Positions 8,355-16,723 are shown, numbered from the stretch's first letter. The stretch: DNA of 64,000 nucleotides from Streptomyces smyrnaeus (GCF_017676345.1 NZ_JAFFZM010000010.1:206322-270321), one strand, 5' to 3'. Notes: generated by a model not told the origin, from the sequence alone. Numbers and translations are program-made.

Positions 8355-8368
8355 GCCTCGAAATCTCA
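8355..8368 (-). promoter_or_regulatory. Motif shared by ccr and psd upstream regions
   Basis: GCCTCGAAATCTCA here and GCCTTGAAATCTCA at 1945-1958 differ at one position of 14. This copy lies 11 bp upstream of the candidate ccr -35 box. The other copy lies between the acyl-CoA dehydrogenase stop and psd, inside a hairpin. It could be an operator half shared by both operons, or a chance match. Confidence 0.25.
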
Positions 8369-8498
8369 CATGGCGCGATACCTACTCATCTGAGCGATGA
8401 TCGATCACCGCGGCCCCTCCAGGGGCGCCTCCCGCCACAACTCACCCGCAGCCTGCGACGGCGAAAGAGGGGCAGCCTCCCCGGAAGCGCAGCAGCCC

Positions 8499-10079
8499 TC
8501 ACGGCACGTGGTGCGGCGTCGGCTCCTCGCCCCGCCGCAGCCGGCTCTTCCGCCGTCCGTAGACGGCGTACAGCACGGCCCCCAGTGCCATCCAGCCGGC
8601 GAACCGTGCCCATGTCTCACTCGGAAGGTTCAGCATCAGCCACAGCGAGGTCAGTACCGAGGCGATCGGCAGTACGGGCACCAGCGGGGTACGGAAGGCG
8701 CGCGGCAGATCCGGCCGGGTACGCCGAAGAATGATCACACCCAGTGCCACCACGGCGAACGCGAAGAGCGTGCCGATGTTCACCAGCTCGGCCAGCTCGG
8801 AGAGGCTGACGAAGCCCGCCACGACCGCGACCAGCACCCCGAGCAGGATCGTGGAGCGGTACGGGGTGCCGAAGTGCGGGTGCACCCGGGCGAAGAAGGG
8901 CGGCAGCAGCCCGTCCCGGCTCATCGCGAAGAACACCCGCGACTGCCCCAGCAGCAGGATCATGCACACGGTCGTCAGCCCGACCGCCGCCCCGAAACTG
9001 ATCAGTCCGGCCCAGAACGGCTCGCCCACGGCCTTGAACGCGTCGGCCAGCGGAGCATCCACCGTCAGCTCGGTGTACTTGCGCATCCCGGTCACCACGA
9101 TCGAGACCGCGACATACAGCACCGTGCAGATGATCAGCGAGCCGAGGATGCCCCGGGGCATGTCCCGCTGCGGGTTGCGGGTCTCCTCGGCGGCCGTGGC
9201 CACCACGTCGAAGCCGATGAAGGCGAAGAAGACGATGGCCGCGCCGGTGAAGATGCCCATGACGCCGAACGTGGTCGGCTCGTACCCCGACATCAGCTGG
9301 ATCAGCGGCGCGGCGAACCCGGAGGCGGACTCCGCGGTGCCCTGCGCGGGCGGAACGAACGGGTCGTAGTTGTCGGCCGTGATGAAGAAGGCCCCGGCGA
9401 CGATCACCAGCAGCACCACCCCGACCTTGACGGCCACGACGGTGGAGGTGACCCGGGCCGACAGCTTCATCCCGGCCACCAGAATGGCCGTCAGCAGCAG
9501 TACCAGCACGCAGGCCAGCAGATCGAAACCGAACCCGCTCTGCTCGCTGGTGCCCGAGAGCCACCCCGGCAGATTCCACCCGACGCTCTCCAGCAGGGAA
9601 CGCACATATCCCGACCAGCCGACCGCCACCACCGCACAGCCCAGCGCCAGCTCCAGCACCAGGTCCCAGCCGATGATCCAGGCGGGCAGCTCGCCGAGCG
9701 AGGCGTACGCGAAGGTGTAGGCGGAGCCGGCCACCGGAACGGTCGAGGCGAACTCCGCGTAGCACAGCGCGGCCAGCGTGCACACCACGCCGGCCGCGGC
9801 GAACGAGATCGCCACCGCCGGGCCCGCCGTCGACCTGGCCACCTGGCCGGTCAGGACGAAGATGCCGGTGCCGATGATCACGCCGACGCCGAAGACCGTC
9901 AGGTCGAGCGCCGAGAGCGATTTACGCAGCCCGCCCTCGGGGTCGTCGGTGTCGAGGATCGACTCCTCGACGGACTTGGTCCGCAACCAGGGCCTGGATC
10001 TGATCGCCTTGTGCCTGGGACCCTTCGCCCCGCCCGGCGCCACCGACACTGCCGCACCTCCACGTCGCCTTCGCGCCAT
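8499..10079 (-). CDS. APC-family amino-acid permease
   Basis: This 526-residue polytopic membrane protein of the amino acid-polyamine-organocation superfamily is close to the cationic amino acid transporter/YfnA-like branch. About 12-13 hydrophobic helices are visible. The first contains the Gly-Val-Gly-Val-Ile-Ile-Gly-Thr-Gly-Ile substrate-binding loop characteristic of APC carriers, near residues 63-72. The cytoplasmic N-terminus is basic and contains a GTG at codon 11 that could be the true start. It lies between ccr and a TetR regulator on the same strand. A link to the ethylmalonyl-CoA pathway is not obvious, and the substrate cannot be read from sequence. Confidence 0.88.
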   Translation of the reverse strand: MARRRRGGAAVSVAPGGAKGPRHKAIRSRPWLRTKSVEESILDTDDPEGGLRKSLSALDLTVFGVGVIIGTGIFVLTGQVARSTAGPAVAISFAAAGVVCTLAALCYAEFASTVPVAGSAYTFAYASLGELPAWIIGWDLVLELALGCAVVAVGWSGYVRSLLESVGWNLPGWLSGTSEQSGFGFDLLACVLVLLLTAILVAGMKLSARVTSTVVAVKVGVVLLVIVAGAFFITADNYDPFVPPAQGTAESASGFAAPLIQLMSGYEPTTFGVMGIFTGAAIVFFAFIGFDVVATAAEETRNPQRDMPRGILGSLIICTVLYVAVSIVVTGMRKYTELTVDAPLADAFKAVGEPFWAGLISFGAAVGLTTVCMILLLGQSRVFFAMSRDGLLPPFFARVHPHFGTPYRSTILLGVLVAVVAGFVSLSELAELVNIGTLFAFAVVALGVIILRRTRPDLPRAFRTPLVPVLPIASVLTSLWLMLNLPSETWARFAGWMALGAVLYAVYGRRKSRLRRGEEPTPHHVP

Positions 10080-10169
10080 GGTTCCGGCTCGCCGTGCCGG
10101 GAGCGGGTACGCGGGGCGGGAAGGCGGGGCAATTCACCCGACTCCCTCGCGGGAGGCCGGGGGCGGGGC

Positions 10170-10961
10170 TCAGTCCCGGGAGAGCGCGCGTTCGATGGTG
10201 GACATGATCTCGCCGAGCGGGGCGTCGGTACGGGCGACCGTCACCAGCACCTCGTCCCGGCGTTCCACGGACGCCGCGGGCTGCTCGGCGGCGGGCCGGT
10301 GCGCGCCGAACCCGGTGCCGAACGTACGCCGCACGATGGCGAAGGCGTGGTCGAGCTGCGCCATCACATCGCCGGCGGCACCCGAGCGCAGCCAGCGCCG
10401 CAGCACATGGTTGTGCGCGGTCACCACCGCTGAGGCGGCGACCTCGGCCAGCAGCGGCTCGTCGTAGCCGCTGACGCCGTCGCGGTGCGCCTCCTCGTCG
10501 AAGTGGCCCAGCAGATAGCGGGTGAACAGCCGCTCGTAGCGCGCCACCGAGGCGATCTCCCGCTCCCGCAGCGCCGGTACCTCGCGGGTGAGCTTGTACC
10601 GCTCGACGCTGCCCTTGGGGGAGGCGGCGTACATCTTCATGACTTCCTTGATGCCCCGGCACACGGTGTCCAGCGGGTGCTCGTGGGCGGGCGCCGCCTC
10701 CAGTACCGCCTGGGCACGTACGAGAGTGTCGTCGTGGTCGGGGAAGATCGCCTCTTCCTTGGAGCGGAAGTGCCGGAAGAAGGTGCGCCGTGCGACACCC
10801 GCGGCGGCGGCGATCTCATCCACCGTCGTCCCTTCGTAACCCTTCGTGGCGAAGAGCTCCATCGCAGCGGCGGCCAACTCGCGTCGCACCCTGAGTCGCT
10901 GGGTCGCGGCACCGTTCGCACGCTGGCTGGTCGTACGGGAGTTCTTCTCGGGCTCTGGCAT
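10170..10961 (-). CDS. TetR-family transcriptional regulator
   Basis: This 263-residue regulator has a TetR helix-turn-helix at about residues 30-75: an Ala-rich helix 1, Thr-Val-Asp-Glu-Ile-Ala-Ala-Ala-Ala-Gly-Val-Ala recognition core and Arg-Thr-Phe-Phe-Arg-His-Phe. An all-helical ligand domain follows and a charged C-terminal extension. The ATG at 10961 was chosen because the HTH begins soon after it. The longer open frame upstream is Pro/Gly-rich and overlaps the intergenic repeats. It sits between hcd and the permease in a co-directional block, so fatty-acyl or CoA-linked genes nearby are candidate targets. The effector is unknown. Confidence 0.88.
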   Translation of the reverse strand: MPEPEKNSRTTSQRANGAATQRLRVRRELAAAAMELFATKGYEGTTVDEIAAAAGVARRTFFRHFRSKEEAIFPDHDDTLVRAQAVLEAAPAHEHPLDTVCRGIKEVMKMYAASPKGSVERYKLTREVPALREREIASVARYERLFTRYLLGHFDEEAHRDGVSGYDEPLLAEVAASAVVTAHNHVLRRWLRSGAAGDVMAQLDHAFAIVRRTFGTGFGAHRPAAEQPAASVERRDEVLVTVARTDAPLGEIMSTIERALSRD

Positions 10962-10969
10962 GTGGTGAA

Positions 10970-10986
10970 CGTTACACGCCGTTACA
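10970..10986. repeat. Direct repeat upstream of the TetR gene
   Basis: CGTTACA occurs at 10970-10976 and again at 10980-10986, exactly one helical turn apart, starting 9 bp upstream of the TetR start codon. Same-face direct repeats at an autoregulated gene suggest an operator or activator site, although TetR operators are usually inverted repeats. Confidence 0.35.
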
Positions 10987-11062
10987 GGCTCGGGGGACGG
11001 GCCGTTGGCCGTGCTGCTCGCCGACGGCTCCAACAGCCCGCCCCACCCGGCGATGCCGCCGG

Positions 11063-12847
11063 TCACCGGCGTGCGTACTCGCGGAAGCCGCGCCCCGTCT
11101 TCCTGCCCAGACACCCCGCGGCCACCAGGTGTTCCAGCAGCGGGGCCGGTGCCAGCCCCGGGTCCCGGAACTCCTCGTGCAGCACCCGCTCGATGGCGAG
11201 CGAGACATCGAGGCCCACCACGTCCAGCAGTTCGAAGGGGCCCATCGGGTAGCCGCCGCCGAGCTTCATCGCCGCGTCGATGTCGTCCAGCGAGGCGTAG
11301 TGCTCCTGGACCATCTTCACGGCGTTGTTCAAGTAGGGGAAGAGCAGCGCGTTGACGATGAAGCCGGCGCGGTCGCCGCAGTCGACCGGGTGCTTGCGGA
11401 CCTTTGTGCAGACCTCGCGGACGGTGGCGTGGGCCTCCCGGTCGGTCAGCACGGTGGAGACCACCTCGACCAGCTTCATGGCGGGCGCCGGGTTGAAGAA
11501 GTGCATGCCGATCACGTCCTGCGGCCGGGAGGTGGCGCGGGCGCAGGCGACCACCGGCAGCGAGGAGGTGGTGGTGGCCAGTACGGCACCCTGCTTGCAG
11601 ACCGCGTCCAGCCGCCGGAACAACTGCCGCTTGATGTCGAGGTCTTCGGCCACCGCCTCGACCACCAGGTCCACCTCGGCGAGCGCGTCCAGCGACCCGG
11701 CCGGGGAGATGCGCGCCAGCGTGGCGTCCCGTTCCTCGGCCGTCATCCGGCCCTTGTCGACCGAGCGCCCCAGCGACCGCTCGACGCGCTCCTTGGCCGT
11801 CGCCGCCTTCTGCTCGCTGCGCGCCGCCAGCACCGTCGGGTAGCCGGCCTTGGCGAAGACCTCGGCGATACCGCCCGCCATCGTCCCCGAGCCCACGACG
11901 CCCACCGCGGTGACGGGGCGGCCCGGGGCGCGGGACGCCGCCGGGTCCCGGGTGAGGGCGTCGGGCACCACTTCACTGCTGCCCGGCGCGGCGTAGGTGT
12001 AGAAGCCGCGGCCCGACTTGCGGCCGGTCAGCCCCGCCTCACTCAGCTGTCGCAGGATCGGCGCCGGGGCGTGGAGCCTCTCGCGGGACTGCTCGTACAT
12101 GGCCTCCAGTACGGTGCGTGCCGTGTCGATACCGATCAGATCGAGGAGGGCGAGCGGGCCCATCGGCAGACCGCACCCCAGTTTCATGGCGGAGTCGATG
12201 TCCTCGCGGGTGGCGTAGCGCGACTCGTACATCGCGGCTGCCTGGTTCAGATATCCGAACAGCAGTCCGTCCGCGACGAATCCGGGACGGTCACCGACCG
12301 CGATCGGATCCTTGCCCAGTTCCCGGGCCAACTCGGTGACGGCGGCCACCGCCTGCGGCGAGGTGAGCACCGAGGAGACGATCTCGACCAGCTTCATGGC
12401 CGGTGCCGGATTGAAGAAGTGCAGCCCCAGCACGCGCTCGGGCCGGTCGGAGTCGGCGGCCAGCCGTGTCACGGACAGCGCGTTCGTGCCGGTCGCCAGG
12501 ATGGTGTCCGGCTTGACGACGGTGTCCAGTTCCGCGAACACCTGGCACTTGGTGTCGTACTCCTCCGGCACCACCTCGATGACGAGATCGGCCTCGGCCG
12601 CCGCGTCGAGGCCGGTGAAGGTGCGAAACCGCGCCAGCACGTCCCGGCGCTCGCTCTGTGTCATCCGCTCGCGCTGCACCGAGCGCGCGGTGGAGGACTC
12701 CAGCGCGGCAACGGCCCGCCGCGCGGCTGCTTCGTTCGTGTCGATGCCGATGACCTCACGCCCGGCGCGGGCGAGAATATCGGCGATGCCGGTGCCCATC
12801 GTGCCGAGGCCGACGACGGCGATCGTGCGCAGGGGAGGACGGTCCAT
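11063..12847 (-). CDS. Double 3-hydroxyacyl-CoA (3-hydroxybutyryl-CoA) dehydrogenase
   Basis: This 594-residue protein is two complete 3-hydroxyacyl-CoA dehydrogenases in tandem, residues 5-287 and 312-594, joined by a short Pro/Ala linker. Each half has a Rossmann loop, the His-x3-Pro segment and the catalytic His-Glu pair at the family's 12-residue spacing (His143/Glu155 and His449/Glu461). Both therefore look active. The first half has Gly-x-Gly-x-x-Gly and Asp36 after strand 2, the NAD pattern. The second has Gly-x-Gly-x-x-Ala and Ala-Arg-Ser in place of the Asp, closer to an NADP pattern. By position it probably interconverts acetoacetyl-CoA and 3-hydroxybutyryl-CoA feeding crotonyl-CoA to ccr. 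Confidence 0.9.
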   Translation of the reverse strand: MDRPPLRTIAVVGLGTMGTGIADILARAGREVIGIDTNEAAARRAVAALESSTARSVQRERMTQSERRDVLARFRTFTGLDAAAEADLVIEVVPEEYDTKCQVFAELDTVVKPDTILATGTNALSVTRLAADSDRPERVLGLHFFNPAPAMKLVEIVSSVLTSPQAVAAVTELARELGKDPIAVGDRPGFVADGLLFGYLNQAAAMYESRYATREDIDSAMKLGCGLPMGPLALLDLIGIDTARTVLEAMYEQSRERLHAPAPILRQLSEAGLTGRKSGRGFYTYAAPGSSEVVPDALTRDPAASRAPGRPVTAVGVVGSGTMAGGIAEVFAKAGYPTVLAARSEQKAATAKERVERSLGRSVDKGRMTAEERDATLARISPAGSLDALAEVDLVVEAVAEDLDIKRQLFRRLDAVCKQGAVLATTTSSLPVVACARATSRPQDVIGMHFFNPAPAMKLVEVVSTVLTDREAHATVREVCTKVRKHPVDCGDRAGFIVNALLFPYLNNAVKMVQEHYASLDDIDAAMKLGGGYPMGPFELLDVVGLDVSLAIERVLHEEFRDPGLAPAPLLEHLVAAGCLGRKTGRGFREYARR

Positions 12848-13208
12848 CAGGGGACTCCAGAGGGTGTGACACAGGCCCCCGGCCAGGGGGCGCGATTGAT
12901 GAGGGTGAGGGTTTCGTGCACTACCGGGCGCGCGGGCGTACGCACGCGCAGGGCAGGGGAGTTACCGGTCACGCCCCGCTGCGCGGCCCTGTCCCGGGGC
13001 CCGGTCACGAGGCGGTCCGTACGGGTCCGACGCGCCTGGGCGCGTGCCGGGCCCACTGCCGAACCGACGTCACTCTCGGCGGCTGCGTCACCAAACCGCC
13101 TGAGCGGGGGTACCGCTCTGATGAGCACTTTAACTCGTGGGTAACCATAAAGCCAGGGGTAGGAACACTTCCACCGCTGTGGAACTCAGCACGTGAGGGG
13201 GAGCCGGA
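12848..13208. other. Divergent intergenic region between hcd and the HEAT-repeat gene (361 bp)
   Basis: No convincing gene is seen. The part next to hcd is GC-rich and carries no clear promoter. A hairpin GAGCGG (13102-13107) / CCGCTC (13113-13118) precedes a low-GC patch at 13120-13165 that probably holds the promoter of the HEAT gene. A minus-strand open frame covers most of the gap, but its composition and arginine/proline content look like non-coding GC-rich DNA. Confidence 0.5.
13160..13184 (+). promoter_or_regulatory. Candidate promoter and operator of the HEAT-repeat gene
   Basis: TAGGAA at 13160-13165 resembles a Streptomyces -10 box, 44 bp before the GTG start. No good -35 is visible. 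Directly downstream, TTCCAC (13169-13174) and GTGGAA (13179-13184) form an inverted repeat overlapping the predicted start of transcription, where a repressor could bind. Confidence 0.3.
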
Positions 13209-13793
13209 GTGGGCGACGCGTTCCGAGCGCTGATCGACCGTGTGCGGCCCGAGGCCGAGCCCGTCGAGTACGCACGTCTGGTCACACTGGCCAGGCAGCG
13301 CAGCACAGAGGCGCGCGACCAGCTCGCCGCCGTGCTCGTGGAGACCGAACGGCCGCTGTGGGCCCGGGAGATCGCGGCCTTCGCGCTGGGCAGCGCGGGG
13401 GACAGAAGGGCCTTCGAGACCCTGATCTTCATGCTGAACTACCGCGACCCGGTCTGCTGCGCCAGCGCGGCCCAGGCGCTGGAACGGCTGCGCGATCCCC
13501 GTACGGCCAAGGCCGCGGCGGCCCTGGCCACCAACGAACTGCGCACCGCCTACGCGCTCTACCCGGTACGCCTGCTGACCGCGCTGCGCGCCCCGGAGTC
13601 GGTGCCCACCCTCATCAACGTCCTCCAGCGGCTGCTGATCGGGCCCCTGCACTACTGGCCGATCGCGGAGGCCTGCGTCGTCGGCCTCGGTGCGCTGGGT
13701 GACAAGCGCGCCATCCCGGTCCTCGACGCGGCAGCCGAACACCACCGCCTCTCCCCCTCCGCGAAAGCGGCGCTGGCCCGCATCCCGGCCTGA
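13209..13793 (+). CDS. HEAT-repeat domain protein
   Basis: This 194-residue all-helical protein has at least three HEAT/PBS-lyase-like repeats recognisable by recurring Leu-Gly-x-x-Gly/Asp-x-Arg-Ala turns (near residues 60-70, 90-100 and 168-178). There are no catalytic motifs, signal peptide or membrane segments. Such proteins usually act as scaffolds or binding modules. Some streptomycete annotations wrongly call relatives adenylosuccinate lyase, and nothing here supports that. The start is GTG with a GGAG-type site 6-10 nt upstream. It converges on the GNAT gene with only 17 bp between stops. Confidence 0.75.
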   Translation: MGDAFRALIDRVRPEAEPVEYARLVTLARQRSTEARDQLAAVLVETERPLWAREIAAFALGSAGDRRAFETLIFMLNYRDPVCCASAAQALERLRDPRTAKAAAALATNELRTAYALYPVRLLTALRAPESVPTLINVLQRLLIGPLHYWPIAEACVVGLGALGDKRAIPVLDAAAEHHRLSPSAKAALARIPA

Positions 13794-13810
13794 CGCTCCA
13801 CGCCCCCTTC

Positions 13811-14356
13811 TCACTCCCCGGTCAGGACGCGTACGTAGCGGACGTCGGGCACCTGTGCGCCCCCGACCTCGAAGGTGTCGGTGCGGCCGTCGGCGGCGAA
13901 ACCCGCCCGCTCGTAGAAGCGGCGGGCACGGGAGTTGCCCGCCAGCACCCACAGGAACATCCGGGGGCAGCCGCGTGCTGCGGCCCCGTCGAGGACCGAG
14001 GCCAGGAGCAGCCGGCCCACACCGGTCCCGATGTGCTCCGGACGCACATACAGCGCGTACAGCTCCTCGTCCTCGCCGGGCGCTCCCGGTCGCGGTACGG
14101 CGTCCGAGGTGCGGTACGGCCCCACCGCTGCCCAGCCCACGACCCCGCCGCCGGCGGTGTCGTCCTCGGCGACCACGTTGTGCACGATTCCCCGGCTCGC
14201 GCCGAAGTGGCCCCGGCGCCGCTGCGCGTTCTCGGCAGGCGACATCTCCTCCAGATATTCCCGCGGGACCAGCCCCCGATAGGCGTACTGCCACCCGCGC
14301 ACCCGCACTTCGGACACGGCGTCGATGTCGTCCTCGGTCATCTCTCGTACTCGCAT
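13811..14356 (-). CDS. GNAT-family N-acetyltransferase
   Basis: This 181-residue GNAT acetyltransferase would move an acetyl group from acetyl-CoA to an unknown amine. The N-terminal Arg-x-Met-Thr-x-x-Asp start of the fold, the acceptor strand Leu-Tyr-Ala-Leu-Tyr-Val and the pyrophosphate loop Gly-Thr-Gly-Val-Gly-Arg-Leu-Leu are present, followed by the Ala-Arg-Arg-Phe-Tyr-Glu-Arg-Ala-Gly-Phe motif. The ATG at 14356 starts right at the fold. The upstream 47 codons of open frame are rejected because they run back over the start of the divergent PNPOx gene. The substrate is not predictable. Confidence 0.87.
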   Translation of the reverse strand: MRVREMTEDDIDAVSEVRVRGWQYAYRGLVPREYLEEMSPAENAQRRRGHFGASRGIVHNVVAEDDTAGGGVVGWAAVGPYRTSDAVPRPGAPGEDEELYALYVRPEHIGTGVGRLLLASVLDGAAARGCPRMFLWVLAGNSRARRFYERAGFAADGRTDTFEVGGAQVPDVRYVRVLTGE

Positions 14357-14460
14357 GGAACGAGGGTGGTCCAAGGCCGTGCGGCTCGGCACCGGATTTT
14401 CCTCCGGCCGACACGCGATACTCGACAGAAGATGTCCGGTTACCGCGTCAAGGTGGTGCC

Positions 14461-15015
14461 ATGACGAGGACGCACACCAGGGAAGAGCTGTCCGCACCCG
14501 GCGCGAGCTGGGCCGAGTTCCACCAGGCGGAACCCGGGTTCGCCGAGACGGTGGAGCAGCGCTTCCGGAAGTACACGCACCATGTGCTGGCCACCCTGCG
14601 CAAGGACGGGTCGCCGCGGCTGACGGGGCTGGAGGCGGACTTCCGGGCGGGTCGGATGTGGCTCGGGATGATGCCGAACTCGCTCAAAGCGCTGGACCTG
14701 CGCCGCGACCCCCGCTTCGCGATGCACGCCAACCCCGGCTCCGGCACGGAGATGGACGGCGGAGACGTACGGGTCTCCGGGCGCGCGGTCGAGGTCACGG
14801 ACGACCCGGAGGAGATGGCGAGCTGGGCCGCGGGCGTGCCCGACGGCGAGGTGCCCGAGGTCTTCCATCTCTTCCGGGCGGAGGTCACCGAAGTGGTGCG
14901 GGTGACCATCGAGGGGGAGGAGATCGTCTTCCGCACCTGGCGGCCCGGGCGTCCGCTGCGCACCATCCGGCGCGGCAACGACGACGCGCCGCCGCGCGAG
15001 GACCCGGTGGGCTGA
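14461..15015 (+). CDS. Pyridoxamine 5'-phosphate oxidase-fold protein
   Basis: This 184-residue split-barrel flavin/deazaflavin-binding-type protein has the family opening in which His-His-Val-Leu-Ala-Thr-Leu is followed by Asp-Gly-Ser-Pro-Arg-Leu (residues 40-55). A strand with Met-Trp-Leu-Gly and Leu-Arg-Arg-Asp-Pro-Arg-Phe-Ala complete the pattern. Small proteins of this kind in actinomycetes bind F420, FMN or haem, and a true PNP oxidase role is unlikely. The ATG is preceded by an in-frame GC-rich open frame that belongs to the opposite strand's GNAT gene. The stop is 2 bp from the stop of the convergent radical SAM gene. Confidence 0.8.
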   Translation: MTRTHTREELSAPGASWAEFHQAEPGFAETVEQRFRKYTHHVLATLRKDGSPRLTGLEADFRAGRMWLGMMPNSLKALDLRRDPRFAMHANPGSGTEMDGGDVRVSGRAVEVTDDPEEMASWAAGVPDGEVPEVFHLFRAEVTEVVRVTIEGEEIVFRTWRPGRPLRTIRRGNDDAPPREDPVG

Positions 15016-15017
15016 GG

Positions 15018-16550
15018 CTACTGCGGCGGTGCGGGGTCGGCCTGCTGTCCGGTCGGCTGCCCGCTCTGCTGGGTGCGGGCGCCGGAGCGGCCGATCGTGT
15101 GGACGAACAGTTCCTTGCGGCCGGGCGCTCCACGGCGCTCGGGGACGGGCAGCTCGTAGGTGACCGGGCGCGCGTGATCGGCCAGCTGCCGGTCGGCGTT
15201 GTAGACGCGGCCGAACTTCCACAGCATGCGGGCGAAGTTCGTCTGGCCATGGGCCAGATTGCGGCCCAGGACGCGCATCGCGCCGATGGCCGTGCGCAGC
15301 CCCAGGTGCTTGCGGTTGATGACGGCCTGGGTGCTGACCAGCTCCCGGTAGAACTGCTCCAGCGGCAGCCGGGTGGGCACGACGGCGTGCTGGATGTCGA
15401 AGAGCCGGTAGTCGCGCGTGGTCAGCTGGCGGCCCTCGGTGTGCCAGACCTCCGTGCCGGGGTACGGCGTCATGACGGTCAGGTGCACGATCTCCGGTAC
15501 CGCCAGGGCGAACTCGCGCACCAGACGGAACTGCTCCTCGTCCCAGCCCGGATCGACGATCAGGTTGATCGCCACGCTGATGCCCATACGGCGCGCCGTC
15601 TCCAGCGCCTTGAAGTTCTCGTCCGGGCTGATGCGCTTGCGGAACTGGTCGAGCCCCTCGGCGTCCAGCGCCTCCATGCCGAGGAACATGTACTTCAGCC
15701 CCAGCCGGGTCCAGCGCTCGAAGACCTCCTCGTTGCGCAGCAGGACGTCCGCGCGGGTCTCCAGGTAGTACCGCTTGCGGACGTTGCGGCGCTCCAGCTC
15801 GGCGGCGATGCCGTGGCCGTGGTCGGGCTTGATGAAGGCGACGTCGTCGACGATGAAGACGTTCGGCTCGCGGATGGAGGCCATCTCCTCGGCGGCCGCC
15901 TCCGGCGCGGCCCGCCGGTAGCTGCGGCCGTAGAACGTCCACGCGGAGCAGAACGAGCAGTCCCAGGGGCAGCCGCGGGTGAACTCGATGGAGGCACAGG
16001 GGTCGAGCTCGCCGATGAAGTAGCGGTTGCGGCGGCGCATCAGGTCCCGGGCGGGCCGCGGCCGGTCGATGCTGTCGAGCATCTTGGGCGCCGGGCCGCG
16101 CCCGTCCGCCGTCACCACGCCGGGCACGGTGTGCGCCGCCTTGTCCCGTGCGGCCTCCAGCAGCGGCACGATGACGGTCTCACCCTCCCCCCGGGCAATC
16201 GCGTCGACCGCGCCCTCGGCCTGCTCCAGCACATGGTCGCCGACGAAGGAGATGCTGTGCCCCCCGAAGAAGACGAAGCACCCCGGGGCGGCCGCCTTGG
16301 CGCTCTGGGCGATCCCGATGGCCTCGGGGATGTTGGCCAGATAGTTGAGGGAGATGCCCAGCGCCTCGGGCTGGTAGGAGCGCAGCTCCCTCTCCAGCAG
16401 CTTCCGGTCCAGCACCTGCAGGTCCACCACGCGCACCTGGTGTCCGGCCTCCCTGGCGGCGGCGGCGACGCGTTCGAGCCCGAGCGGCTCCAGACGGAGG
16501 AAGATTTCGGAGTACATCAGCGCACTCGGGTGGACCAGCATCAGGCGCAT
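15018..16550 (-). CDS. B12-binding radical SAM protein, HpnR-like (hopanoid C-3 methylase type)
   Basis: This 510-residue protein has an N-terminal cobalamin-binding Rossmann domain (about 1-150) and a radical SAM core. The core has Cys-Pro-Trp-Asp-Cys-Ser-Phe-Cys as the 4Fe-4S motif (CxxxCxxC) near residue 195. The opening Leu-Met-Tyr-Ser-Glu-Ile with Leu-Arg-Leu-Glu-Pro-Leu-Gly-Leu-Glu, and the Gly-Gly-His-Ser segment, recall hopanoid C-3 methylases (HpnR), which methylate ring A of hopanoids. No other hopanoid gene is in this window, so the substrate is inferred from resemblance only. I chose the ATG at 16550, with GGAG 7 nt upstream, over a start 24 codons earlier. The C-terminus is a Gln/Pro-rich tail. 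Confidence 0.78.
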   Translation of the reverse strand: MRLMLVHPSALMYSEIFLRLEPLGLERVAAAAREAGHQVRVVDLQVLDRKLLERELRSYQPEALGISLNYLANIPEAIGIAQSAKAAAPGCFVFFGGHSISFVGDHVLEQAEGAVDAIARGEGETVIVPLLEAARDKAAHTVPGVVTADGRGPAPKMLDSIDRPRPARDLMRRRNRYFIGELDPCASIEFTRGCPWDCSFCSAWTFYGRSYRRAAPEAAAEEMASIREPNVFIVDDVAFIKPDHGHGIAAELERRNVRKRYYLETRADVLLRNEEVFERWTRLGLKYMFLGMEALDAEGLDQFRKRISPDENFKALETARRMGISVAINLIVDPGWDEEQFRLVREFALAVPEIVHLTVMTPYPGTEVWHTEGRQLTTRDYRLFDIQHAVVPTRLPLEQFYRELVSTQAVINRKHLGLRTAIGAMRVLGRNLAHGQTNFARMLWKFGRVYNADRQLADHARPVTYELPVPERRGAPGRKELFVHTIGRSGARTQQSGQPTGQQADPAPPQ

Positions 16551-16723
16551 ACGGGCGCTCCAGATCTCCAGGGCAAGGCGGTCGGCGTGCGGTCGTGGCC
16601 AGGGAGCGATGGCCAGGGACATGCCCCTTCGAGGAAATTATCCGTTGAGCGCCTTTTCGTCCTGGGACACGCCGATCCGTCCACGTATGCCCGAGTCGCT
16701 GCCGGGTGCTCGGCCCGGAGCGG

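Larger units (their letters stand above)
8141..8498 (-). other. Leader and promoter region of ccr (358 bp, no gene)
   Basis: This gap between the permease stop and the ccr start shows no convincing reading frame. It is noticeably less GC-rich around 8280-8400 than its surroundings. It contains a candidate vegetative promoter (8316-8344), a 14-bp motif also seen near psd (8355-8368), and a small GC hairpin after the permease stop (GCCCC 8413-8417 with GGGGC 8422-8426). The implied ccr leader is about 165 nt long. Confidence 0.5.

Noticed and set aside
10961..10990. PHO-box or GlnR-box at the TetR gene (GTTCACC and GTAAC elements on the minus strand)
   Set aside because: Only one GTTCACC unit instead of 11-bp direct repeats, and GTAAC spacing does not fit the GlnR pattern.
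12847..13128. Minus-strand open frame of 93 codons ending at the hcd start codon
   Set aside because: No ribosome site, Arg/Pro-rich translation without motifs, and it covers the expected promoter region.
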